DNA of 64,000 nucleotides from Capsicum annuum (lineage: Eukaryota; Streptophyta; Magnoliopsida; Solanales; Solanaceae), in the NCBI RefSeq assembly GCF_002878395.1, contig NC_061120.1:116920705-116984704 (forward strand). Reading direction: 5' to 3'. The notes below the pieces were generated by a model. It was not told where the DNA came from, made no database searches, and saw only the letters and a program-made list of their open reading frames with translations. Shown here in pieces: positions 1 to 10,610 of the stretch (positions are counted from its first letter, which is position 1; every line of letters starts with the position of its first letter). Position numbers and translations under genes: made by a program.

Positions 1-428
1 CTTAGTACTGTATTCCACCTTCAAATGGATGTGCAAGAGAAGAGAACTATCTAAACATTAGAGGATATGTTGCAGGATTGTGTGATTGATTATGGTGGTA
101 GTTGGTATGACCACTTGCCTTTGATTGAGTTCACCAATAATAATAGTTACCACTCTAGTATTAGCATGGCGCCTTTTGAGGCATTGTATGGTAGGAGATG
201 TCGATCTCTTATTCGGTGGTAGGAAGTTAGCTAGGGTAAGTTGCTTAACCCGATTTAGTTCACCAAGCCTTAGATAAGGTAAAGGTGGTTCACGATAGAT
301 TGAAAACCGCTAAAAGTCACCCAAAGTCCTATGCAGATGTGAGGCGTAGGGACTTAGAGTTCTGTGTTGGCGATTGGGTATTCATGAAAGTTTGTCCCAT
401 GAAGGGAGTGATGCAATTTTGTTAAAGA
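1..428 (+). pseudogene. Ty3/gypsy integrase, truncated first copy
   Basis: Translation gives the second half of a gypsy integrase core. It starts near the catalytic Glu region (QMDVQEKRTI, with the Glu seen in other copies) and runs through [24 protein letters not shown] and [12 protein letters not shown] to the MKVCPMKGV region. Stops interrupt it, for example TAG after RTI and in the W-EVS segment. Around 420-430 the reading jumps from the integrase C-terminal region straight to the RNase H-integrase linker of a second copy in the same orientation. The 5' part of this copy lies outside the window. It may be a separate element, or the product of recombination or template switching between two related elements. 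Confidence 0.85.
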
Positions 429-1440
429 GTGATGCGGATATGTGTTCCAAGTGTAGATGACTTGAGGCAACGAATTCTTTCAAAAGCACATGGTGCACGC
501 TACTCCATTCATCTAGGGGCCACAAATATGTACAGTGACTTGTGAAAGATCTACTGGTGAAGTGGGATAAAGAGAGATGTTCTAGAGTTTGTGGCTAAGT
601 GATCTACATGTCAGCAGGTTAAGGTAGAGTATTAGAAGCCTAGTGGATCCATGCAGGAGTTTAGTATTCCTACTTGGATGTGGGAAAAGTGAACATGGAC
701 TTCGTGACGGGTTTGCCTCATACTCATCATTAGCATGATTTAGTTTGGGTCATTATAGATAGAATGACTGAATTAGCTTATTTCCTTCCAGTTCATACCT
801 CTTATTCAGTCAAGGATTACGCCAAACTCTACATTAGAGAGTTGGTCAGATTGCACGGTGTTCCACTATCTATTATCTCAGATAGAGGTACCCAGTTCAC
901 CTCTCATTTCTGGAAAGCATTCCAAAAGGGTCTTGGTACCCAAGTTCATCTCAGTACAACCTTTCATCCTCAGATAGATGGTCAAGCAGAAAGGACCATT
1001 CAGACTTTAGAAGATATGCTAAGGGCGTGTCCAATTGATTTCAAGGGTAGTTGGGATGACCACTTGCCTTTGATTGAGTTTGCATACAACAACACCTATC
1101 ATTCTAGTATTTGGATGGCTCTATTCAAAGCTCTCTATGGTAGGAGATGTAGATCTCCAGTCGGTTGGTTCGAATTTAGTGAGGCCTCAGTTGTAGTGCC
1201 TAACTTAGTATTCGATGCCTTAGAGAAAGTCTATTTGATCAGAGAAAGACTCCGAGCTGCTCAGAACCGACAAAAGTCTTATACAGATGTGCGCAGAAAG
1301 GATCTCGAATTCAAGATTAGTAACTATGTTTATCTAAAGATCTCTCCCATGAAGGGAGTGAAGAGATTTGGAAAGAAGGAAAAACTCAGTCCCTGATATG
1401 TCGGTCCCTTCAAAATTCTCAAGTGCAACATGGTATCAGT
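429..1440 (+). pseudogene. Element A integrase (zinc-binding and catalytic core)
   Basis: This integrase copy begins in the linker (RICVPSVDDLRQRIL) and continues through a decayed H2C2 zinc-binding segment (AHGARYSIHLGATNMY). The core follows. The catalytic triad looks complete and in one frame: Asp codon 698-700 (MDFVTGLP), Asp 881-883 (SDRGTQFTSHFW) and Glu 989-991 (GQAERTIQ), with 35 residues between the second Asp and the Glu. From 764 to 1396 there are 210 codons without a stop. One TAG (728-730) separates the first Asp from this open part. The frame ends after KRFGKKEKLSP, and the usual C-terminal chromodomain-like tail is missing because the sequence passes directly into spacer. This is the best-preserved catalytic core in the left half, but it is not a complete protein. 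Confidence 0.9.
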
Positions 1441-1826
1441 CTCATGTTCAGGATTCCATTTTTTAAACTTGGTACTAAGTACCATTGCATATTCAATTAT
1501 ATGGTCATGCATCAGATTAGTCATGTGTTCATGCCTCAGACAGGAATTCTCCTTGTGAGAAGACTCGGTTATAGAAAACTCAGTTATGTTATTAGTTCTG
1601 TCATGTATTCACACATCAAATATGTGTGATCAACTTATCAGTACACTTAGTCATGCATTCATTTATCAACTCAGTCATGAAATCATGCATCAGATATGCA
1701 TGCTCAGTATAGTCTTAGAAATGTCAGTCATGTTTCAGTGTTCATGTTCAGTATATACTTCGGCTTATCATTTCTCCCCTCTCAATCAGTCTCATTCGAG
1801 GAGGAATGTTCCCAAGGGGGAGATAT
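1441..1826 (+). other. Element A 3' spacer and polypurine tract
   Basis: This stretch replaces the expected integrase tail. It is rich in short TCAG, CATG and TCATGCAT words in degenerate tandem form and has no convincing gene. It ends with a polypurine tract (AAGGGGGAGATAT, about 1814-1826) immediately before the LTR, the normal priming site for plus-strand DNA in Ty3/gypsy elements. The same CATG/CAGT-rich spacer, reversed, occurs in element C at 20503-21890, so the two families are related. Confidence 0.75.
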
Positions 1827-2052
1827 TGTAATACCCCAAAGCTTCCTAACTAATTTTGTCTCAAGAATGTCTAGTGTTATATTATAAATTTAATGATGTT
1901 TATTCCATGAGAAATTTTTAAGATTTTCATATTTTGTCATGTGGGAAATTCAATAAGCTTTCCATCGATATAAGATTCACCCAAATACGATAACCGGGTA
2001 AGAAGTTATGACTATTTCAAGTTCCTGTCGTAAAATAGTGCCAAATTGGTCA

Positions 2053-2068
2053 GTGGCGCACGCGCCAC
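2053..2068. promoter_or_regulatory. CpG palindrome in the U3 of LTR A
   Basis: GTGGCGC-AC-GCGCCAC is a perfect inverted repeat with 7-base arms and a 2-base centre. It lies 226 bases into the LTR in an otherwise A+T-rich region and has several CpG sites. Further CG-rich words follow (GCGCCATC, GCGTCGCGTTGCGC near 2195-2240). Its position upstream of the TATA-like box suggests a promoter element, but no function is shown. Confidence 0.5.
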
Positions 2069-2314
2069 AAGATAAAATGGCATTTGTCCTTTTTCTAGTT
2101 TCTCACCATGATTACTCCATATCGTGCCAAACTTCCAGGTCGCAAATGAAGTGGAAATACGATGGCTCCGCATTGCGCCATCCCCTAATTTTCCAGTTGT
2201 CAAATTCCAGTGACATGGCGTGTTAGCGTCGCGTTGCGCTAGGGGTCCAGTTTGGGAAATTTTCACTGAAATTAAAAGACGCTTCCAGGTTTAAAAGGGT
2301 CAACTTTTCACCCC

Positions 2315-2322
2315 TATTTAAG
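2315..2322 (+). promoter_or_regulatory. TATA-like box of LTR A
   Basis: TATTTAAG lies about 490 bases into the LTR, downstream of the CpG-rich palindromes and followed by a C/T-rich stretch. This is a plausible U3 core promoter. The transcription start is not determined. Confidence 0.4.
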
Positions 2323-4300
2323 CCCTTTGACACTAGATTCAGCTATTTGAAATCCAAAATATACTATTTTCTCTCAATTTTATCTCAAGAATAAGCTAGG
2401 ATTCCAATTGGGGATTCAATTTCAAGAAAGTCTCTCCGTCAATCTTCGCTAAACCAAGAACTAAGGTATGCGTTATGTTGATTTATGGATTCCTTTCAAC
2501 CATAAAGCTCAAGAATTCTATTTTAAATTATGAATCATGATATTTATGTTGTGGGTTGGTTGTAACCATATTTATCTTGTTATATGATTCCCACATTGGG
2601 ATATTTATGTATTTTTCATGAAACTACATTAGCAAGTAAATGAAATACATAAATTGAGTTATTTATAATGTGTCAATTTGATTATTAGGCCTATGCCCTA
2701 AGGGTGCATGCAAGGTAGTTGATAAAATGCCTAGGAGGATAGAAATTATGCACTATAGCTAAATTGTGATCCAAAATGACTTCCATGTTATTCTTATGTA
2801 CTGAAATTGTTTGTTGGATTGATCATGAGTTAGCCTTATGAAATTATGCTATGTATACATGCTAGCTTATTCGTGTACCAAGCTATGATAATCAAATGCC
2901 CATGAAATATCTCCAATTATGGTATTATGGATTGTTGATATTGGTCATGTATACAAGAATGTCATACCTTGTCAGTTTCCTTTCATTGATTCCTAGGGGT
3001 ACTTGTAGCCAAAAAATATAGTTGTGTGCCTAGAGTTAGTGTCATGATTTCACGATATCCTGAGTCAAGCCATGATCCATAGAATTCCGTTAGTCATGTG
3101 ACTCAAGAAATCTCAGTAATTCAGTAAACTCAATACTATTCCGTTAGTCAACGAAACTCAGTTAATTCAGTCCAGTTAAATCCAGTAATCCATGTTCAGT
3201 GTCTATTCATATGGGAGTACGAATTAGCACCGAGTGAACCTAAGGATAGGAACTTACTTGTTATATGAGGGTGTGATTCTTAGAAGCAAATCCTTGCGTT
3301 CCAGAACTACGTAGCCAGCATAGGTTGAGACATCATAGCCTGCTATATGAGGGTAGATGAGGTGGCTTAACCTATTATATAAGGGCTCCCACCATTCTCA
3401 CCAGAGTTACCTGTTATATAAAGGTTACTCACAGATTGTCCTTACCAGTGTCGTGGTATTGACAACCTTCCAATTGGGGTTATAGATTGGACCCCAGCTC
3501 AACCATAATGGCGTATTAGGGGTATGTCAGTTAGATAACTACTTCCCCCAGTTTCAGTATCAGTATCAGAAAAAAGACTCAAATAGTTCTTTATATTTTA
3601 GGACTGTCAGATACAGTCACTTCAGATACAGTACGGATCTCAGCTAGTTCCATCAGATTTAGGACTGTCAGATACAGTCACTCATGTCATCGGTTATATT
3701 AATTATTAGAACTCAATCATTAGTCATGTTAATTATCAGTAAATTCATGTTATCACGAAATCAGATATAGTTACTATGTATTCATGCATGTAATCTCACG
3801 TTCATGTTATCCAGTCAGTTAGTACAGTTTATGCATGTAAACTCTTTGCATTCGACCTACCTCATATGCAACCAGTTCATTCAAAGTACTGACGCATTTG
3901 TGCTACGGTGTTTTATACCAAAGGTTTAGAAGCACGAGCTCCAGATCCTCAGTAGCATTCCAGTCTCAGCTGAAAGAGTTAGCAGTGAGTCCTCTTCCTT
4001 CGAGGACATGACCATTACTTTATTATCTCACTAATTAATTTATTAGTTGGAGTTAGTTGGGGACATGTCCCATCAACTCCTTATTCAAACAGTTCGGCCA
4101 GTTAGAGGCTTTTCAGACTATCACGTTTTAGACAGTTTATTCCAAATTGTTTTGGGTATTTCATACCCCATCCATTTATTATGATTTATCAAATTTTATG
4201 TTGTAGTTTTGCACGTTGTGCCCTTTCAGTTCATGTTTCTGCATCATACAATATATTACGAGTACCATGGCATTACGAGTACCAGATTCGAGGCGTTACA

Positions 4301-5880
4301 ATCACCTTGCCAAGTTGCATCAGTACACAACTAAGTCCCACTCGGGATGCGTCACAATAAACCACAAACCCCTTATTACCTTCAGGCAAAGTCAAAACTG
4401 GAGCCTAAGTTAGCTAATCCTTTACCTTCTCAAAACTACCCTCACAAGCATTCGACTAAGAGAATTTACCTTCTTCTGAGTCAACTTAGTCAATGGGGCA
4501 GCAGTCATTGAAAAACTTTCCATAAACCTCCAATAGTACCCGGCCAAACCCAAGTAGCTCCAAATGTCAGTTGGAGTCATGGGCCTAAGAAACTTCTTAA
4601 CCACCGCCACCTTTCGTGTATCCACCATGATCCCCTCATTAGGAATAATATGATGCAGAAAAGTGACACTTTTCAACCAGAATTTACATTTTGAGAATTT
4701 GGCATACATCTGCTACTCTTTCAAGGTCTGCAACACCATCTGGAGGTGATTGGCATGATCCACCTCACTCTTAGAGTACATTAGAATGTAATCAATGAAC
4801 ACAATGACAAAAAGATCCAGAAACTAATGGAAGACCCTATTTATCAAATCCATGAATGTCGCAGAAGCATTGGTCAAACCAAATGATAAAACCAAGAACT
4901 CAAAGTGCCCATATCAAGTTCGAAAAGCTTTCTTAGGGACATCTACCTCCCTAATCTTAAGTTGATGATACCCCGACCAAATATCTATCTTTTAAAGAAT
5001 TTGGCACCTTGCAACTGATCAAACAAGTTATCTATCCTTGGAAAAGGATACTTGTTCTTAACTTTCAACTTATTCAGTTGTCGACAGTCAATACATATCC
5101 AAAGGGAACCTTCATTCTTATGCATGAATAACACCGGTGCACCCCAAGGGACACACTAGGATGGATGAAACCCTTACCCAAAAGATCCTTAAGTTGCTCC
5201 TGGAGTTCCCTCAACTCAGTCAGAGCCATTCTATAAGGAGGAACAGATGTTCGACGATTGTCCAGTAGCAAATTAATCCCAAATTCAATCTCCCTATTTG
5301 GAGGAACACCAGGAAGGTCATTAGGAAAGACCTCAGGAAAGGTATTCACCACTAGAACCGAATGTAAAGAAGGACCTTTTGAGTTATAATCTTTAACCCA
5401 GACTAAATGATTGAGACACCCTTTGGAGATTAATCTTTGAGCTTTAAGATATGATATAAACTTCCATTTATGAGCTATGGAACCACCCTCCCAGCCAATA
5501 ACCGGCTCACTAGGGAACCTAAAGACAACCTTATGGGTCCAATAGTCTAATGACGCATAGCACGAGTGTAACCAATCCATACCCAGAATAACATCAAAAT
5601 CCACCATAGATAATTTATACAAATCCACCAAAGTATCTTTACTACCAAAAGATACCATACACCCCCGATAGACTCTTTTAGCAACCACAAAGTCACCTAC
5701 AGAGGTAGAAATAGAAAAAGGGTCTAAAATAACCTCAGGACCAAAACCAAAATACAAGCCACAAATGGGATCACATAAGAAAGAGAAGACCCCGGATCAA
5801 ATAAATAATAAACACCCTTAGAAAAGAGTTTCAACGTACCAGTCACAACATCAGGCGATCCCTCAGACTCTTGTTGGGTA
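4301..5880 (-). pseudogene. Element E protease, reverse transcriptase and start of RNase H
   Basis: Read on the minus strand from 5880 down. The protease has FDPGSSLSYV with its Asp retained (about 5790). It is followed by the protease core (MVDFDVILGMDWLHSCYAS), the linker FPEVFPNDLPGVPPNREIEF and reverse transcriptase (PPYRMALTELRELQEQLKDLL). The polymerase active site reads FIDY (codons 4788-4799 reversed), so the second Asp of the usual FIDD is Tyr. The thumb (CKFWLKSVTFL) and connection (LGLAGYYWRF) are readable. The sequence stops in RNase H at VYCDASRVGLSCVL, where element A was inserted. There are several frameshifts and stops, and the gene is dead. Confidence 0.9.
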
Positions 5881-6660
5881 GTGAGTGTATATAACCACTT
5901 CTGGATTGTACCGATACTAGAAGCAGAAATAAATGCAAAAGCAGCACCATTTGGTGTAGGAGTAGATGAAAAGGTACTCGGAACCTTGTTCGCTCCTGGA
6001 TAATTCCTAAGCATATAGCCTAGCTGACCATATTTGAAATGCATGTTCCTCACCTCATCGCAAAAATCCCAATGCAATCGACCACAGAACCTATAAGGAG
6101 GACATTATCAAGCCGACTGCGCCCCACTAGCCTGAGATTTGGCACCCTATGCCTTGAAGTTATTGCCACCCTGCAGACGCTTATCACCCGACTACTTTAG
6201 GTAAGGAGCACTAGCTGTGGAAAAATAACCAAAACTCCCCCACTTCTTCTTTTGCTACTTACCACCATCCCGACCACTTTGTTATTAACAACCCAAGTCA
6301 GAGAACCTAAACTTCTTACCCTGTCTTTCCCTTATCTCAACTTATTTTCTCTTTTCCTTCTCTACCTGTTGTATATGAACAACCAACCTAGAGATACCAT
6401 GTCCTTTCCCCTATCCCATTCCTCGTACTATTAGTACACCATATCCTTTAGTTGGCAAGTAGAAAACTCTGCCACTTCCACTTTTATGGCATGCATAATC
6501 TTGAAATTCTTTTCCATCTTATCTAGAAAACCCTGAGGATCATCCGCCACTTCAACATGAACAAAATTTGGAGGACTCAACCTCATAAACTAGAAAACTC
6601 TTATGGCCTAAGAAGATAGAGTAATAGATGTACTACACTCAGCTTGAGAAGCTACCAATT
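5881..6660 (-). pseudogene. Element E gag
   Basis: Minus-strand reading gives a gag capsid domain of the plant retrotransposon gag family: FMRLSPPNFV, DDPQGFLDKMEKNFKIMHA and AEFSTCQLKDMVY, followed by YEEWDRGKD after two stops. The order from the primer site (gag, zinc knuckle, protease) is normal. The zinc knuckle (6000-6041) has none of the four CCHC ligands: it reads H-FK-Y-GQLG-Y-MLRN-Y. Frames are broken repeatedly, so this is a fossil. Gag would normally assemble the cytoplasmic particle that packages the element RNA. Confidence 0.85.
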
Positions 6661-7054
6661 GAGCAATCATTTGAATCAACTGACAAAACTCAGCATTAAT
6701 TATAACATCATGAGAAGGACTAGAGAAAATTGGTAGAACTCTAGATAAATTAGAGACCAGACCCATAGACTAAGTATAGATCCCATAAGTGGAGTTTTCC
6801 ATCGAGATCATCTCTATTTAGGACAGAGGAGTTTTCGTAGGCTTTGGATTATCGAGGCATGATCTAAAAAGTGAATAAATAAAAATTAAAGAAGATTCCA
6901 GGGCTTAGACTCCAAGCTTGAAAATAGAACACAAAAAAAAAAAAATTTCCTAAATGCCTTGTAACTCTCCCTAATGAGTGTGGCACACTACACACCCTTA
7001 TAAGAGACTGTACTGGACACAGCTTTGTGGACTTCCAACTAACCATGAACCTAA
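6661..7054 (-). other. Element E 5' untranslated region and gag start
   Basis: This is the leader between the primer site and the recognisable gag domain on the minus strand. It carries an A-run (about 6933-6944) and decayed N-terminal gag sequence. I see no separate gene. Confidence 0.5.
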
Positions 7055-7068
7055 GGCTCTGATACCAA
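7055..7068 (-). other. Primer binding site of element E
   Basis: The minus strand reads TTGGTATCAGAGCC, the standard plant site complementary to the 3' end of initiator methionine tRNA. It lies two bases from the LTR end and shows that E is oriented on the minus strand. Confidence 0.85.
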
Positions 7069-7070
7069 CT

Positions 7071-9439
7071 TGACATGACCTGAACCAGGCCCCTATCATA
7101 ATAGGCATCCCAAGACTAGCTAGGACTGGGGACCACCCCCATTTCCCAACCCAACTACCAAATACATACCCTGATTTGGATGATTCTGAACTTATAACTA
7201 GATAGTATTTGTACAATTCCAGACTCTGGGATAAGTCCATAACCATGACCAACCCAAAAAAGTTAAACCATCCAACACCTAACCAATAACCATACCAAAA
7301 CAAAAATAATAACCAAGTAGGAGTCCATAACATAATTGGATGGAACAATCATAAATACAGTCAATCGATATCATCCGTAATACCAATACCAATACCAAAG
7401 CTAACATAACTACCGACACTGCCCATACAAACCCATAGTAGTCCAACAAAGCCTGTAACTGAAGGTAAAATAATATCGAGTTGGGATATTCCCCCAACCA
7501 TAGCTAAAACCATATTCTATATAATGACCAAAGTATGTAAAAACATCCATCACATGAAATGGAGACTTCCAAAATATTAAGGCTCACTACTTTAATTTAA
7601 TTGAGCTGATCCTAAATCTGATCACTAAGCAGGAGGAGTAGAATAGTTAATTCCTACATTGTATGGAGATACAGCCGCCCGAAGAAGGATTAGCGGGTAA
7701 ACTCAAGCATGCACTTAGGATAAGGATAAAATAATGTCAAACCGTAAAACCAAGTAAACAACCATATACATATACAACCATACATATATATAATACATAT
7801 CAGGAAAGGAAACTGGGTTTAGCATGCATTTAAAACTATTAACCTAGGTATGTATAGCTTAATCATCCTAGAACCACCCATGGGCTATATGAGACTAGTG
7901 TGTACCCCTTAATGGGCCCCGATACATCTATCCATATGAAATAAAGATACCATATGAGCAGGGAATTCTTGAATACCCAACGCTCTCCATGATACATATG
8001 TATAAGTGTACTTATAAGATTCTTGTGTACCCCATAAGTAACATATATGGTCTCCATGACCAATCCTCATATCGGCAAACATGATTTTGAGTGTCATTCC
8101 ATTAGACTTACACTTTCACGGTTAGCTATCACACTCTGCCACTATTGCCCAATTAAAACTATTACCATATAACCAAACCATCAATTCTATTTATTATTAA
8201 CTAAGGCTATAAGTATTGGTATCATCATACCGACTATATCTTCTAATCAATGTCCTTAGCCATCTTTTTTAATAAGAAGGGATTCTCATGTATCCATAAA
8301 TTACATTATTAAGTTGACTTTGGGAAATCCTATGTACCCGATAAGTGATCATTATTTTGTTTACTTAGGGGACTCCCTTATACCCCATAACACATTCAAT
8401 TAGACCAACCATAACCACCAAGACCTTACTATTTAACCATTCCAAACTATTTATACCATTTAGGGTTCCATTACTAAGTTATACCATGCATAGTTCAATG
8501 TAAGTCCAACAATTTACCAAAAACATTCTCATAGGCATTTTATCAAACAAGTTAGGGGCATAGTAATTCCAAAGACAAAACCAAGTACAAATTAAAAATT
8601 TCCACAAAACCAAATGTTCAAACCACTATAATAATATGAAAACCATAAGTAAAAGACATAGGAAAACTATAACCAACCATTGTAACCAAATCCCATAATA
8701 TATATTTGAAAACCCAAACCATAGAACATTTATGCCATAAAAACAATTCATTAAACATGTCTTTAGTTGGAACTAACAATGATGGAGGAGTGCATGCCTT
8801 ATATTAAGAAGATAGGGGAGAGAAATCACCCTTGTAAGTCCTCAACTTGATCCTACTGTTGAAACCCTAGCCTTCCTTGACCCAAGATCCTTGAGAAAAT
8901 TTAAGTGTTTAAGTGTTTTAGATTGTGCATACTAGGGTAAATAAAGTCCCGATAGTGATGTAAGTCATGGGCCCTTAAGAGGTTAAGAGGGGAAATTTCC
9001 ATATTACCCCTAACTTAAATTGCTTAAAATTTTGGTAGAATGGTACAACCACCCCACATAAATCATACCCTAGGGTACAAGTGGTACCCCTATCTTGTAC
9101 CCTAAACCTCATCTTAGACCCCAAAACTCTCCAACAGACAGCCTCCCAAGCTAAACTATACCCAACCATACGATTTGTACCATGAAATCATACCCTAGGC
9201 AGCATAGAGTCACCTAGACTAAACTTAAGAAAATATACAATTGACATTACCATTCATACCCTAGAATATGACTTGTATATTACATTCATACCTTGGATAG
9301 AAACCATCCAACCTATATTGGTTACCATATAACCAAACCCAATTTAGTTGTACCCTATCATACGAGAAGCACCCCAAGTCATGTGATGTACAAGCCAAAA
9401 ATTGAGAAATTTTCTAAGAGTCAAAACCCAGGGTATTTA
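7071..9439 (-). mobile_element. Element E 5' LTR (reversed)
   Basis: On the plus strand it starts TGACATGACC next to the primer site. The other end is near 9439, where reversal gives ACCCTGGGTTTTG and CTTAGAAAATTTCT. The latter 14-base word is shared exactly with the start of LTR F. Internal segments also match LTR F in reverse, such as the CTAGGGTTTCAAC segment near 8860 and the GTTGGGTTGGG segment near 7150. The length is about 2.37 kb. The outer end has decayed (TATTTA where CA is expected), so that boundary is uncertain by a few bases. Confidence 0.75.
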
Positions 9440-10096
9440 AGTATACTAGTGATACGCAATGAACATGTAAGAATAAATACAACAAAATTTTCAATACCAC
9501 AAACATGATCATTATCATCATAATCATCATCGTCCTTATGACCATCCTCATCATTATCATCCTCATCTTAATCATCCTCTAATTTTTCCTTATTTTATAT
9601 ATATTTGTCATATATAGGGCTATCCAAACTCTAACCATTAGACATGAACATAGGAACATCAATATAATCATTTTGTACCCTTTTTGGTGTTTAAGATAAC
9701 CATCATAAAATCTTTCATCTTTGTCAGGTATCACCATATCAACATAATATCCCCCCGACCTTGCTGAGCATCATAACATCATCATAATATTTTTTGGCCA
9801 TTGTCAGCTATTATTATATCATCATAATATTCAAATCAATGTTTATAATAGAGAGCAAGCCACATGATAAAAGTAGAGTTTAAGCCCCACAGGGGCTAAA
9901 GTAATGAACAAGCCCCATAAGGGCTCAAGTAAATAAACATAAATAGAGAAGCAAGCTAGAGTATACTTTCATAATTCATCTCTCATCATTAATATCATAA
10001 TATCCAAAAGAATATATACATATCATGAATAATATAATTTTCATCGAGTATTACCTAGAATTTATATTATCAATCCAGCATCTTTCTCTGTCTTGT
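9440..10096. other. Unresolved segment between LTR E and element F
   Basis: No coding frame is supported. It contains an imperfect ATC/CAT-rich low-complexity stretch (9508-9582) and two short hairpin-like words about 30 bases apart (AAGCCCCACAGGGGCT near 9880 and AAGCCCCATAAGGGCT near 9910). The reverse of the second resembles GAGCCTTATGGGGC in LTR G (near 13655). It may therefore be a reversed LTR scrap of a related family. The low-complexity part cannot be assigned. Confidence 0.4.
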
Positions 10097-10410
10097 ATGA
10101 GTTGGAGTTGCCATCTAGTTTTAGTTGGTTCATCTGGTATATCATGTTTCTATATTAAAGAAGCGCGTTGGTAATTTGACTTTGATTGTGCCTTTAGAAG
10201 GGTTGGATATCTTGGATTCTATGTTTTATGAAGAGGTCCCGATTGAGATATTGGATAGGAAAATTCGCTGGTTGTGGACCATGGATGTAGCTTTGATCAA
10301 GGTTCTATGGTAGAACCACAAGGTCAAAGAGGCCATGTGGAAAGAAGAAGATGACATAAATTCCAAGTATCCGATCTTGTTTTTTGCTCCTGATATTCGT
10401 GCAGAAGGTA
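10097..10410 (+). pseudogene. Element F integrase C-terminal tail
   Basis: Translation gives YELELPSSFSW, then after a small shift MVHLVYHVSILKKRVGN, IVPLEGLDILDSMFYEEVP, IEILDRKIRWLW and DVALIKVLW, a stop, then KVKEAMWKEEDDINSKYP. This is the C-terminal DNA-binding and chromodomain-like tail typical of Ty3/gypsy chromovirus integrases (Tekay/Del-like). The core domain is absent: the preceding sequence (from 10096 leftward) is unrelated, so F is cut here by the older insertion or deletion that brought in the E region. Confidence 0.85.
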
Positions 10411-10610
10411 TGTGTTCTTGAACACATCTTTATTTTTTGAGTTTATTAAAGGAAGAGTTGCATATCTTGGATCTTTGTTTTCCATTTTGTAAAGGTAAGA
10501 GTAGATACATTAAAAAGTTGGGATTGATGTTTGATAATACAAATAACTCTGTGTATGGTTACCCCTACCTTATCTGTTATTTAGGGATGAATATTCTAAG
10601 TGGGGGAGAC
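10411..10610 (+). other. Element F 3' spacer and polypurine tract
   Basis: Short non-coding spacer ending in AAGTGGGGGAGAC (about 10598-10610), a polypurine tract immediately before the LTR start. Confidence 0.75.

Larger units (their letters stand above)
1827..4300 (+). mobile_element. Element A 3' LTR
   Basis: The LTR starts TGTAATACCCC directly after a polypurine tract and ends AGGCGTTACA, giving the canonical TG...CA ends and 2474 bases. Minus-strand pol of another element begins at 4301, so A was inserted there. The predicted target duplication is ATCAC (4301-4305), but the left end of A lies outside the window and cannot be tested. Short open frames inside (for example 2008-2226) have no family resemblance and are not genes. 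The region 3020-3900 holds many short CAGT/CATG words of the kind seen in other LTRs of this group. Confidence 0.85.
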
